Assembly (NCBI RefSeq): GCF_900104815.1
Contig: NZ_FNTD01000004.1
Location: 8,059,001-8,123,000 of the forward strand
Length of the DNA: 64,000 nt
Source: Streptomyces misionensis
GTDB taxonomy: Bacteria > Actinomycetota > Actinomycetes > Streptomycetales > Streptomycetaceae
Reading direction: 5' to 3'
This document shows positions 43,524 through 52,910 of this stretch, in pieces. The notes beneath the pieces are model-generated. The model saw only the letters and a list, made by a program, of their open reading frames with translations, was not told where the DNA came from and searched no databases. The first letter of the stretch is position 1, and each line of letters opens with the position of its first letter. A program made the translations under genes and the position numbers.

Positions 43524-44435
43524 TCACGGTCTGGGTGCGCGGGCCGCGGCGGTGTCGTGGAGGAGTCCGGCGAAGGTCAGGGCGGCGGGGGTGAGCGGGT
43601 GATCGGTCATGTGGACCAGGAGGATGCGGCGGATCGGGGCCGGCGGCTGGAGGGGCAGGACGCTGACGCCGGGGCGGGTGCCTTCCAGAGCCAGGGTGGG
43701 TGCGAGGGCGACGCCGATGCCGGCGGCGGCCATGGCCTGGGCTTCCTGGTAGTCGTGGGCCTCGTAGACGATGTGGGGCTCGAAGCCGACGGCGCGGCAG
43801 CCGCGGACGAGGGCTTCGGCCACCGGGTGATGGTCGGCGCGGGTGATCCAGGGGTCGTGGGCGAAGTCGGCGAGTGAGGCGGTGCCGCGGCCGGCGAGTG
43901 GATGGTGGTCGCTGACGAGAAGGGCCGGTGGGTCGTCGAGGAGGGGGGTGACGACGATGTCCTTCCGGTCGATCCGGTTCCAGTCGTAGTCCCACATCAG
44001 CGACAGCTCGATCTCCCGGTTCTCCAGCATGGTCCACAGCCCGGCGATGCGGGCGCTGCGGACGGTCAGCCGTACGCCGGGGTGGGCGTCACGGAAGGCG
44101 ATCACGGCCTGCGGGAGGAGCGAGGCGCCGACGGTGGGGAAGGTGCCGATGCGCAGGGTGCCCGCGCGCAGGCCGGCGTAGTCGGCGAGTTCGTTTTCCG
44201 CGGCCTGCAGTTCGCGTTCGATCCGTTGTCCTCGTTCGGCCAGCGCCCGGCCGGCGTCGGTGAGGGTGACGCCCCGGGCGTGGCGTTCCAGCAGGGGCTG
44301 GCCCGCCTCCGTTTCCAGGCGGCTGATCTGCTGCGACACCGCTGACGGCGTGTAGTTCAGGGCGCGGGCGGTCGCGGTCACCGAGCCGCGCCGGGCGACC
44401 TCCGTGAACAGCAGGATGCGCCGGACGTCGAGCAT
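43524..44435 (-). CDS. LysR-family transcriptional regulator
   Basis: About 303 aa from the ATG at 44435 (GGAGGT 6 nt upstream). N-terminal helix-turn-helix FTEVARRGSVTATARALNYTPSAVSQQISRLE; C-terminal periplasmic-binding-like domain (LRIGTFPTVGASLLPQAV). It is divergent from prpF over 146 bp, the usual arrangement for LysR activators of a catabolic operon, here the PrpF/DctA pair. The inducer would be a carboxylic acid. Confidence 0.93.
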   Translation of the reverse strand: MLDVRRILLFTEVARRGSVTATARALNYTPSAVSQQISRLETEAGQPLLERHARGVTLTDAGRALAERGQRIERELQAAENELADYAGLRAGTLRIGTFPTVGASLLPQAVIAFRDAHPGVRLTVRSARIAGLWTMLENREIELSLMWDYDWNRIDRKDIVVTPLLDDPPALLVSDHHPLAGRGTASLADFAHDPWITRADHHPVAEALVRGCRAVGFEPHIVYEAHDYQEAQAMAAAGIGVALAPTLALEGTRPGVSVLPLQPPAPIRRILLVHMTDHPLTPAALTFAGLLHDTAAARAPRP

Positions 44436-44581
44436 GCCGCCACCTCCAGTATTCACTCCAGCTTAATAGCCATGCAGATTTCCGAGATTGTACTTCACGC
44501 TGCCGTAACCCACCGTGGAGGACACCACGCACGGCGAGACCGTCGGTGGACTTCCCCTTTCATGGCTGTGAGGAGTCGGTT

Positions 44582-45700
44582 GTGCTGCGTCTGCAGGGTG
44601 AGATGATCCGCGGAGGAACCAGCAAGTGCTGGATCTTCGACCACCGCGACGTGGCCGCCACGGGCGTGGACGTCGATACCCTCCTGCTTGCCGCCTTCAA
44701 CGCCGCCGACCCCCGCCAGATCGACGGTGTCGGGGGCGCCTCCTCCACCACCTCCAAGGCCGCCGTCGTACAGGCGTCGACCCGGCCGGGCGTGGATGTC
44801 GAGTACGCCTTCGCGCAGGTCGGGATCGGCGACGAGCGCGTGGAATGGGCCAGCAACTGCGGCAACTGCGCCACCGCCGTGGCCCTGTACGCCGTCCACC
44901 ACGATCTCGTGCCGATCACATCGGACACCACCACCGTCCGCATGCTCAACGTCAACACCGGGGCCCGCCTGACCGGCACCATCCCCACCCCCGCGGGCGT
45001 GGCCCCGGAGGAGGGCACGGCCGTGGTGCCGGGCACCTCGGCGCCGGGTGTGCCGGTCCTGCTCGGGTTTCAGGACCCGGCGGGCTCGACGACCGGCCGG
45101 GCACTGCCGACCGGCCGGGCACTGGACGAGCTGACCGGCCCGGACGGCCCCGTCGAGGTATCCCTGGTGGACGCCGGGGCGCCCGCCGCGCTGTTCGAGG
45201 CCAAGGCGTTCGGCCTCGACGGCACGGAATCCCTCACCGCGTTCGCCACCGCGGTGCCCGCGCTGACGCTGCTGCGCCGCCAGGCAGCACTCGCCATGGG
45301 CCTGGCCCGCGAGGGCGATCCGGTCAGCCACGCGGTGCCGAAAGTCGGCATCGTCGCCCGCCCCGCCCCCTATCGCACCACTCAGGGCACACTCGTCAAC
45401 CAGGACGAGTACGACCTGGCCGTGCGCATGGTCTCCATGCACGCCCCGCACCCGGCGATCGGCCTGACCTCCGCCGTGGCCCTGGCCACGGCCGCCGCCA
45501 CCTCCGGCACCCTCGCCCACCGCGTCGCCCGGCAGACCGCCGACGGCACGCTGCGCCTGGGCTCCCCCGCCGGCGTGGTCACCACCCGAGCCGTCCCCGC
45601 ACCGGAGGGCGCGTCCCCCACGGTGCTCCTGCACCGCGCCGCCCGGCGTATCGCCCGAGCCGAACTCCTCGTTCCCGTCCTGGAAGGACGCCCCGCATGA
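44582..45700 (+). CDS. PrpF-family isomerase
   Basis: About 372 aa from a GTG at 44582 (GAGGAG 6 nt upstream; an ATG at 44546 is also open). The opening LQGEMIRGGTSKCWIF, with a catalytic Cys replaced or adjacent, and VEWASNCGNCATAVALYA with the second catalytic Cys are PrpF marks. The fold is diaminopimelate-epimerase-like. The family isomerises aconitate-like acids (methylaconitate, 4-oxalomesaconate). Next to a dicarboxylate symporter, tricarboxylate or oxalomesaconate use is plausible. Overlaps the symporter gene by ATGA. Confidence 0.9.
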   Translation: MLRLQGEMIRGGTSKCWIFDHRDVAATGVDVDTLLLAAFNAADPRQIDGVGGASSTTSKAAVVQASTRPGVDVEYAFAQVGIGDERVEWASNCGNCATAVALYAVHHDLVPITSDTTTVRMLNVNTGARLTGTIPTPAGVAPEEGTAVVPGTSAPGVPVLLGFQDPAGSTTGRALPTGRALDELTGPDGPVEVSLVDAGAPAALFEAKAFGLDGTESLTAFATAVPALTLLRRQAALAMGLAREGDPVSHAVPKVGIVARPAPYRTTQGTLVNQDEYDLAVRMVSMHAPHPAIGLTSAVALATAAATSGTLAHRVARQTADGTLRLGSPAGVVTTRAVPAPEGASPTVLLHRAARRIARAELLVPVLEGRPA

Positions 45701-47094
45701 GCCGCAACGACGCCGCCCCGGGTACCGTCACCCCACCACCGGGCCGCATCCGACGGATGCTGTCCCACCTGTACGTCCAGTGCCTGATCGCCGTCCTCCT
45801 CGGCGCCGCCGTGGGCGGGCTGTGGCCGTCTGCCGGTGCTGACCTCAAGCCGCTCGGCGACGGCTTCATCGCGCTGGTGAAGATGCTCATCGCGCCGATC
45901 ATCTTCTGCACGGTCGTCCACGGCATCGCCTCTATGGGCAACGTCCGCACGGTCGGCCGCGTGACCCTGAAGGCCCTTGTGTACTTCGAGGTGCTGACCA
46001 CCGTGGCCATGGTGATCGGCCTGGTCGTCGTCAACGTCGTGAAGCCGGGCAGCGGTCTGCACATCGACCTCTCGACCCTGTCCACCAAGGGCCTGCCGCC
46101 GGAGGCGGCCACGGCCCACGAGGGCTTCGCCGCCTTCCTCCTCGCCATCATCCCGGCCACCCTGGTCAGCGCCCTGACCGGCAACGAGATCCTGCCGGTG
46201 CTGCTGGTGTCGGTGCTCATCGGCTTCGGCCTGCACGCCAGCGGGGAGGCCGGCCTGAGCATCGCCCGGAGCATCGAGAAGTTCTCCGCGCTTTTGTTCA
46301 CGCTCATCCGCTGGATCATGCGGCTCGCCCCCGTCGGCGCGTTCGGCTCGATGGCCTTCACCATCGGCAACTACGGCCTGGGCACCCTGCGTCACCTGGC
46401 CCTGTTGGTAGGCTCGTTCTGGCTGGCCGCCCTTTTTTTCGTCCTGGTCGTCCTCGCGACCGTGATGCGCCTGAACGGACTGCGGCTGTTGCCCTTCCTG
46501 CACTACATCAGGGAAGAGCTGCTGATCGTCCTCGGCACCTCCTCCACCGAGCCCGTCCTGCCGCGCATGATGGCCAAGCTCCAGCACGCGGGCGCCTCGA
46601 AACCGGTCGTCGGCATCACGCTGCCCGCCGGGTACTCCTTCAACCTCGACGGCACCGCCATCTACCTGACCATGGGCTCGGTCTTCCTCGCCCAGGCCGT
46701 CGGCATCGACCTCAGCCTCACCCAGCAGCTGGGCATGCTCGCCGTCATGCTGCTCACCTCCAAGGGTGCCGCAGGCGTCACCGGCTCCGGCTTCGTCGCA
46801 CTGGCCGCCACGCTCAGCGCGGTTCCACACGTCCCGGTCGCCGCCCTCGCGCTGATCTTCGGAGTCGACCGGTTCATGTCCGAAGCCCGCGCCCTGACCA
46901 GCCTGGTCGGCAACGGCGTCGCCACCCTGGCCGTCGCCCGCTGGGAGGGCGAACTCGACGAGGACCGCGCCAGGGCCGTCCTGCGCGGAGAGATCCCCTA
47001 CGCCCCCACCCCCGCTCCTTCTACGGTGCCGGCCGAGCCCGATCCCAAGCAGACGCCCGCACCAACCCGCGACCGAGTTCCCGCCGCAAGCTGA
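45697..47094 (+). CDS. dctA: C4-dicarboxylate:cation symporter, DctA type
   Basis: 465 aa with about eight membrane helices and two re-entrant loops. FIALVKMLIAPIIFCTVVHGIASM, ELLIVLGTSSTEPVLPRMM, GYSFNLDGTAIYLTMG and GAAGVTGSGFVALAATL are the SLC1/DctA signatures; the serine-rich loop is SSTEP. It imports succinate, fumarate, malate or similar acids with protons or sodium. Coupled to prpF by ATGA and probably activated by the divergent LysR. Confidence 0.92.
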   Translation: MSRNDAAPGTVTPPPGRIRRMLSHLYVQCLIAVLLGAAVGGLWPSAGADLKPLGDGFIALVKMLIAPIIFCTVVHGIASMGNVRTVGRVTLKALVYFEVLTTVAMVIGLVVVNVVKPGSGLHIDLSTLSTKGLPPEAATAHEGFAAFLLAIIPATLVSALTGNEILPVLLVSVLIGFGLHASGEAGLSIARSIEKFSALLFTLIRWIMRLAPVGAFGSMAFTIGNYGLGTLRHLALLVGSFWLAALFFVLVVLATVMRLNGLRLLPFLHYIREELLIVLGTSSTEPVLPRMMAKLQHAGASKPVVGITLPAGYSFNLDGTAIYLTMGSVFLAQAVGIDLSLTQQLGMLAVMLLTSKGAAGVTGSGFVALAATLSAVPHVPVAALALIFGVDRFMSEARALTSLVGNGVATLAVARWEGELDEDRARAVLRGEIPYAPTPAPSTVPAEPDPKQTPAPTRDRVPAAS

Positions 47095-47929
47095 AGTCGT
47101 TGGGGAGAGCCGGCCTGAAGCAGACGCTCCAGGCCGGCCCGACGCGGTCCCGGGCGTTGAGCGCCTGGCGCAGCAAATGCTCGATGAGAAGCGGGTCCGA
47201 CGCGGAGGCGAGGGCAAGACGCGTACGGACGTCAGCACGCCTGCCCGACTTCTTGCCGAAGCGGACAGGCGGCGTCCTCTCCTGATCGATACGGACCCCG
47301 CCCACGGTTTCGAGACTGGGCGGAGCCGGCCGTCCGCCCCGTGTTCGCCGACCTGAGCTGACCGGCGCAGTACACCGTCCGCCGGCGGGAGCACCAGGAG
47401 GAGCTGCGCCGGGCCGAGCGGGAGGCCCGCCGTCCGGTGTGCACGGGCTGCGGCCCCCGGTTCACCGACGAACGGTGGAAGGCCATCGAGCACACCGGGT
47501 CGGGAGCCCCGCAGGAGGCCTAACCGCACCTGTGCGACGACTCCGAAGCGAGAAGGGCATCCGCTGGGGCAAACGCCCGCTCATGACAGCAGCCTGACAA
47601 ACGCTCCGGCCGTTCAGACCACCAACGCCGCCTGCATCGCACGGAATGTCTCACGCAGTTCCCACGTGGCGAACCTGCGAGACCTGTGCGACCTGGACTA
47701 CGGCGAGCACAGCGTCTTCCCCGTCTACGGCGGCAAGTGACGCCAGACCGACGCCACCCCGCGCCGGCACGGGTCGGCACGACGCACCAGCCGGATCGCG
47801 CGCCGCGCCATCACGACATGCCGAGCCCGTGCCCCACCCCCTGCCGCCATGCACCGCACGGTGCTCACCTGCTCCGAGGCCGCGGCTGCCGTTCAGGCCC
47901 GGCCGAAATGGCGCCGCCCGTGCGGCGCT
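47095..47929. other. Decayed stretch with gene scraps
   Basis: No intact gene. A plus-strand piece at 47361-47523 ends in a short zinc-ribbon-like segment (RRPVCTGCGPRFTDERWKAI, then GAPQEA and a stop) of the kind found on Streptomyces plasmids. Another at about 47645-47740 reads VANLRDLCDLDYGEHSVFPV to a stop. Both are 3' fragments without starts. Confidence 0.35.
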
Positions 47930-48100
47930 GGCGGCCGCGGCGTTGGCCTCTCGCCATCACCTTGGACGCCGTCGTTGTCAACGTCTCCTGCCCTCCATCC
48001 GGCGCGACGCCGGCGGCGGCGTCACCGGCCTGCACCGGGTCGTCGACGGCTACACCCTGATGTTCGCCGCTTTGCTGCCGTCCGCCGTACAGCTCGCCGG
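47930..48100 (+). pseudogene. MFS multidrug pump (EmrB/QacA type), fragment
   Basis: Across two frames: LAITLDAVVVNVS, then LPSIRRDAGGGVTGLHRVVDGYTLMFAALLPSA. This is the first helix pair of a DHA2 drug exporter (usual form LDxTVVNVALPSI...VVDxYTL). A frameshift splits it and the rest is missing. Confidence 0.65.
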
Positions 48101-48152
48101 GTGCCGGCCGACGTCTGAGGGGGCGATCCTGCCTGGCGTGTCGGCAAAGGCG

Positions 48153-48690
48153 TCAGCGGGGGAGGAGCACGGCTGTGCCGGTGACCCGGACCCGGGCGTC
48201 CTCGGGTGTCACGCCGATGACGAGCTCGCTCGGGCGGCCCATGTCCTCCCCCTGCCGCACCGTGATGTCCGCAGGCCCGGTGAACAGGCCCAGGTCGCGG
48301 AGGTAGCCGCCGAACGCGGCTGCCGCCGCGCCCGTCGCCGGGTCTTCCACGACACCGCCGACGGGAACGGGTTCCGGGCGTGGAAGGGGCGGGGGGACTC
48401 GCGCCACACCAGGTCGATGGTGGTCCAGCCGTACCGGTGCATGACGCCGGCGGGCGCGTCGACATCGTAGTCGAGCGCGGCCGGCCGTTCGCGGGAGGCC
48501 GCGGCCGGCACCAGGTAGTCGTTGCCACCGAAGGCGACGTGCGCCGGCAACGCGGGGTCGAGGTCAGACGCGCTCCAGCCGAGGGCCGCGAGGGCGTCCT
48601 CCACCTCGACCGTGAACGCCTGGCGGGACCGGGTCGGCACACTGGACGCCTTCGGTATGCCCCGGGAGGCATGAGGGACCGAGGCATCGG
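48153..48690 (-). pseudogene. PhzF-family isomerase, truncated and frameshifted
   Basis: The C-terminal two thirds of a PhzF protein: VEVEDALAALGWSASDLDP, FGGNDYLVPAAASRE, and then, one base shifted near 48360, VGGVVEDPATGAAAAAFGGYLRDLG, with the family's EDPATGAA active-site loop, to the stop at 48153. The N-terminus, with the catalytic Glu region, is absent. As read, it cannot make a complete enzyme. Confidence 0.7.
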
Positions 48691-48748
48691 GCGCCGGCGA
48701 CAGAGACCGCCTTGAGACAGGTGTCCGACAGTACGTCAGAATGCCCGC

Positions 48749-50440
48749 ATGGTAGATGAATCGATTACTCCGCGTGCCATTGCCGACAGACACTTGGACC
48801 AAGTGGCCGCGCATGACCCGATAACCTCGGCTTGGCTGGGCTTGAGACGTGGTGACGACCGGCAGCCGGATCTCTCGCCGGAAGGCTTCGCGGCCCACGC
48901 CGAGATCGCCCGCCACACTCTCGCAGCACTCGACGCCACTCCCGCATCGGACGATCCGGCTGAACGAGCCTGCGCCCGGCTACTGCGCGAACGCCTCACC
49001 GCCGAGCTCGCGATGGACGACGCCGGCGAGAACTTCCGCCAGCTGCGCACCGTCGGTGCGCACGTCGACCAGGTGCGGACGATCTTCTCCTTCATGCCCA
49101 CCACCACCGATGAGGACTGGGCGGTTGTGGCCGGACGACTGCGCAACCTCCCCGGTGCGCTGGACGGTTACCGGGTCACCCTTACGGAGGGTGTCTCCCG
49201 CGGCCTGCTTGCCGCTCCCCGGCAGGTCACCGGGGTGATCGGCCAGCTCTCCGACTGGACCGGGGAGGCGGCTGGGCGGCACGCGGGCAGGGACGCGGGC
49301 TGGTTCGCCGCCTTTGTCTCGGACGGCCCCGACCGGTTGCGCCCCGATTTGGACGCCGCCGCCCGGAAGGCCACCGCCGCTGTCGCCGAGTTCCGCGACT
49401 GGCTGCGCGACACCTACCTCCCCGCGGCGGCGGACACCCCGGACGCCGTCGGCCGCGAGCGCTACCTGCGCGCCGCGCGCTACAACACGGGTGCCGAGCT
49501 GGATCTGGACGAGGCCTACGCCTGGGCATGGAGCGAGTTCCACCGGACGCTCGCCGAGATGCGTGTCGAAGCCGAGCGGGTACTGCCCGGCTCCACCCTC
49601 CTGGAAGCCATGCACCACTTGGACGGACACGGTCATACGGTCAAGGGCGAGGAGGCTATCCGTGATTGGCTGCAGCGGCTCATGGACGAGGCGATCACCG
49701 CTCTCGACGGGAGCCACTTCGACCTGTCCGGCCCGATCCGCCAGATCGAGTCCCGGATAGCGCCCGTGGGCAGTGCCTCCGGACCCTACTACCAGGGCCC
49801 GAGCCTCGACTTCAGCCGCCCCGGACGCACCTTCCTGCCTACCCTTGGCCAGGACACCTTTCCGACCTGGCAACTCGTCAGCATCTGGTATCACGAGGGC
49901 GTTCCCGGCCACCACCTCCAGCTCGCCCAGTGGGTCGCGGTTGCCGACCGGCTCAGCCGCTACCAGGTCACCGAGGGCATGGTGAGCGCCAACATCGAGG
50001 GCTGGGCCCTGTACGCCGAGCGCTTCATGGACGATCTGGGCTTCTTCTCCGAGCCCGCGCGCCGCCTCGGCTTCCTGGACGGGCAGATGCTGCGCACGAT
50101 CCGTGTGATCGTCGACATCGGCATGCACCTCGAACTCGCCATCCCCGCCGACTCGGGCTTCCACCCTGGCGAGCGCTGGACACCGGCACTCGCAACGGAA
50201 TTCATGGCCACCTACAACGGCAGTCCGGCGGCCCGCCGCAAGAGCGAGATCGACCGCTACCTCGGCTGGCCCGGACAGGCCATCGGATACAAGCTCGGCG
50301 AGCGCGCCTGGCTCCAGGGCCGTGCGGAGGCGAAGCGTCGTCGTGGCGCCTCCTTCGACCTCAAAGCCTGGCACATGAAGGCGCTTTCCCAGGGCTCTCT
50401 CGGCCTTGACGATCTGGTCGACAACCTCGCGGAACTCTAG
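48749..50440 (+). CDS. DUF885 protein, metallopeptidase-like
   Basis: 563 aa, full length for the family. YHEGVPGHHLQ at residues 381-391 (His382, Glu383, His387, His388) is the conserved HExxxxHH-type metal motif of DUF885; EGWALYAERFMDD follows with a further Glu. Members are thought to be zinc carboxypeptidase-like (M32-like) enzymes. No signal peptide, so cytoplasmic. No clear Shine-Dalgarno. Monocistronic, flanked by a broken PhzF gene. Confidence 0.88.
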   Translation: MVDESITPRAIADRHLDQVAAHDPITSAWLGLRRGDDRQPDLSPEGFAAHAEIARHTLAALDATPASDDPAERACARLLRERLTAELAMDDAGENFRQLRTVGAHVDQVRTIFSFMPTTTDEDWAVVAGRLRNLPGALDGYRVTLTEGVSRGLLAAPRQVTGVIGQLSDWTGEAAGRHAGRDAGWFAAFVSDGPDRLRPDLDAAARKATAAVAEFRDWLRDTYLPAAADTPDAVGRERYLRAARYNTGAELDLDEAYAWAWSEFHRTLAEMRVEAERVLPGSTLLEAMHHLDGHGHTVKGEEAIRDWLQRLMDEAITALDGSHFDLSGPIRQIESRIAPVGSASGPYYQGPSLDFSRPGRTFLPTLGQDTFPTWQLVSIWYHEGVPGHHLQLAQWVAVADRLSRYQVTEGMVSANIEGWALYAERFMDDLGFFSEPARRLGFLDGQMLRTIRVIVDIGMHLELAIPADSGFHPGERWTPALATEFMATYNGSPAARRKSEIDRYLGWPGQAIGYKLGERAWLQGRAEAKRRRGASFDLKAWHMKALSQGSLGLDDLVDNLAEL

Positions 50441-50829
50441 GCAGCTTCGTCTGGGGCAGTCCGTCGTTGGTCCAGGCATGCCGTGGCGGCGAGGGTGATC
50501 ATGGCAACGGAGCCGTCCTGGACAACCACATCGTGTTTCGACCCGCGGGACGCCCCACTTGGGAGTACAGACCCGAGGACCGCCCGGGCGACGGCGACCG
50601 GCGGTGTGGTGGTTTGTGTTGGTTTTGTGCGGGTGGGAGGGGGTGGGTGTGGGGTGGGGGTGGGGCTGGGGGCTGGGGGTGTCTAGGCCGGCGGGGTGGA
50701 TGTGCGCGTGGTGTGGGGCTGGCTGGACGGCGAAGCGTGGTGAAGAGCACCTTGTCCGAAGGGGGCCGCGTTCCCCGTCACGTGGCGATCAGCATCGTTG
50801 TTGCCCGGGTATGCGGGTGAGATCGCGTG
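50441..50829. other. Intergenic with a G-rich tract at 50631-50679
   Basis: No gene supported. The plus strand at 50631-50679 is nearly all G, with runs GGG, GGG, GGGGG, GGG, GGGG, GGGGG, GGGG, GGGGG and GGGGG separated by 1-2 nt. It has many times the number of G-tracts needed for a G-quadruplex on the plus strand. Confidence 0.7.
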
Positions 50830-51480
50830 TTATGTGGTGGCAACTCGCAGGAAGCGCAGCACCGCCAGGACGCGGCGGTGGTCGGCGTCGGCCTTGGGCA
50901 GGTCGAGTTTGGTGAAGATGCTGTTGATGTGCTTGGCGACAGCGCTCTCGCTCACGACCAGTTCGGTGGCGATGGCGGAGTTGGAGCGGCCGCCTGCCAT
51001 CAGTTGCAGTACGTCCCGCTCGCGTGGTGTGAGCCGGTCGAGTGGGTCGCTGTGGCGGCGTACCAGCAGTTGCGCGACGACCTGCGGGTCGAGAGCGGCA
51101 CCGCCGGCCGCTACCCGGCGTGCCGCTTCGGCGAATTCGTCGATGTCGGCGACGCGTTCTTTGAGTAGGTAGCCGACGCCCGAGGTGTTGGTGGCGAGCA
51201 GGTCGGCGGCGTACCGCTCTTCCACGTACTGGGACAGCAGGAGCACGGCGGTGTGCGGGTATTGGCGGCGGATCACCAGTGCGGCGCGTACTCCTTCGTC
51301 GGTGAAGGCGGGCGGCATGCGTACGTCGGCCACGGCGATGTCGGGCCGGTGCTCTTCGACGGCCGCGAGCAGCGCTTCGGCGTCGGCGACTTGTGCGCAT
51401 ATCTCGAAGCCGGCCGCTTCCAGCACCTTGACCACGCCGATGCGCAGCAAGAGGGAGTCTTCGGCGATCACGGCGCGCAC
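50830..51480 (-). CDS. LuxR/NarL-type response regulator
   Basis: 216 aa. Receiver domain with acidic pair AEDSLLLRIGV and phospho-Asp in VADVRMPPAFTDEG, the conserved Lys in LLKERV, then a LuxR helix-turn-helix (LTPRERDVLQLMAGG, SESAVAKHINSIFTKLDL). The MPPAFTDEG loop is typical of the Streptomyces pairs with DUF4118-less NarL kinases. Its start overlaps the histidine kinase stop by 13 nt, so they form one operon. Confidence 0.93.
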   Translation of the reverse strand: MRAVIAEDSLLLRIGVVKVLEAAGFEICAQVADAEALLAAVEEHRPDIAVADVRMPPAFTDEGVRAALVIRRQYPHTAVLLLSQYVEERYAADLLATNTSGVGYLLKERVADIDEFAEAARRVAAGGAALDPQVVAQLLVRRHSDPLDRLTPRERDVLQLMAGGRSNSAIATELVVSESAVAKHINSIFTKLDLPKADADHRRVLAVLRFLRVATT

Positions 51481-52739
51481 GGCAGCTCCACGGTGATGAC
51501 GGTCGGGCCCCCGGCGGGGCTGTGGCAGGAGAACGTGCCGTCGACGGACGCGGCGCGCTTGGCGAGTCCGGCGAGCCCGGTGCCGCCGGCTGCTGCGGGA
51601 TCCGCGCCGCCCGCTCCGTCGTCCGTGACGGTCACCAGCAGTGTCTCCCTGTTCCGCTTCACCGTCACGTCGGCCCGAGTCGCCTGGGCGTGTTTGACCA
51701 CGTTTGTCAGGGCTTCGGAGACCACGAAGTACGCGACGGCTTCGATGGTGGGTGAGGGGCGCTGCGGCAGGTGTACCGCCACGCGTACCGGGATCGGGAG
51801 GCGGGCGGCGATTCCGGACAGGGCGGCGTCGAGGCCGCGGTCTTCAAGGACGGCCGGATGCAGGCCGCGCACCAGGTTGTTCAGCTCGGCGATCGCCTCC
51901 TTCGCCTCGCGGTGGGCTTCGTCGATCATCGTGCGGGCGTCGGCCGGCAGGTCGCCGAAGGCGGCTTTGGCCAGGCCCAGGTTGACGGCGAGTGAGACGA
52001 GGCGCTGCTGGGCGCCGTCGTGCAGGTCGCGTTCGATGCGCCGCCGCTCGGCGTCGGCGGCGTCGAGCACGCCGGCCCGGCTCTCGGCGAGGTCGGCGAC
52101 CCGGCGGGTCAGCTTCTCCGTGCGGCTGGGGCCGAGCAGGACTTCGGCGGCCCGGGTCTGCAGGCGTATCAGGGCGCTGGTCAGCCGGGGCCCGAGGAAC
52201 AGCAGGGCGAGGCCGCCGGCGGTGATGTATACGGCCTGCGTGCTGTAGCCGAGGTCGGTGACCCGCCACTGCGGGGGCAGCGCCCAGATCCATACGTAGA
52301 GGGAGGCGGCCACGAGAGCGGTGGCCCAGACGGCGAGGACGGTGAGGTCCAGGACGGCGAGCAGTGGACCTGCCACGGCGTGGTAGCAGGCCTGCCGCCA
52401 CAGGGCCCGGCCGGTCAGCCGGCGCACCGGCGACTTCCCGTTGCCGCCCGGCCCGGGTACGGCGGGGCGCGGGAGGTCCTTGCCGGTGAGCGCCCGGTAG
52501 CGTCGCCGCTGCCCGGCGGTCAGCAGGGGTGTCACCACGAGTGTGAGCAGCACGGGCAGCAACGTCACGGCCGCCGCGGCGGGTGTTCGCACCGACGCCG
52601 CCATCGCGCCGAGCAGCCAGAGCCACAGCGGCACCGCCGCGAGGTGGAGCGGCAGGCCGGCGGCGACGAGCGCGCTCCGGTGTCCCGCCTTGCGAAACTG
52701 CCGGCCCGGCACCCGCTGCAGCCACGTCATGAAGTGCAT
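51468..52739 (-). CDS. Sensor histidine kinase (HisKA_3)
   Basis: About 423 aa from the ATG at 52739 (52730 is also possible; no clear ribosome site, so probably leaderless). Four membrane segments in two pairs, then DAERRRIERDLHDGAQQRLVSLAV with the phospho-His in LHDGAQQ, and the ATPase part VSEALTNVVKHA and GGTGLAGLAKRAASVDG. Partner of the response regulator downstream. Kinases of this form sense envelope or membrane signals; the ligand is unknown. Confidence 0.9.
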   Translation of the reverse strand: MHFMTWLQRVPGRQFRKAGHRSALVAAGLPLHLAAVPLWLWLLGAMAASVRTPAAAAVTLLPVLLTLVVTPLLTAGQRRRYRALTGKDLPRPAVPGPGGNGKSPVRRLTGRALWRQACYHAVAGPLLAVLDLTVLAVWATALVAASLYVWIWALPPQWRVTDLGYSTQAVYITAGGLALLFLGPRLTSALIRLQTRAAEVLLGPSRTEKLTRRVADLAESRAGVLDAADAERRRIERDLHDGAQQRLVSLAVNLGLAKAAFGDLPADARTMIDEAHREAKEAIAELNNLVRGLHPAVLEDRGLDAALSGIAARLPIPVRVAVHLPQRPSPTIEAVAYFVVSEALTNVVKHAQATRADVTVKRNRETLLVTVTDDGAGGADPAAAGGTGLAGLAKRAASVDGTFSCHSPAGGPTVITVELPCAP

Positions 52740-52910
52740 GTGCCAAACGGTAAAGCCGCAGGCCATCCCCGTGCCATGACGCTCGCGCCCGGTTCGGGGG
52801 TGCACTTGTCTCCACCCCGGGCCGGAACTCTGCGTGACTGACGGCGCCCTGGTGTGCGGCGGAGGGTGGAGCACGTGAAGGGGAAAGCCGGCGGGGAGCG
52901 GGAAGAGACG

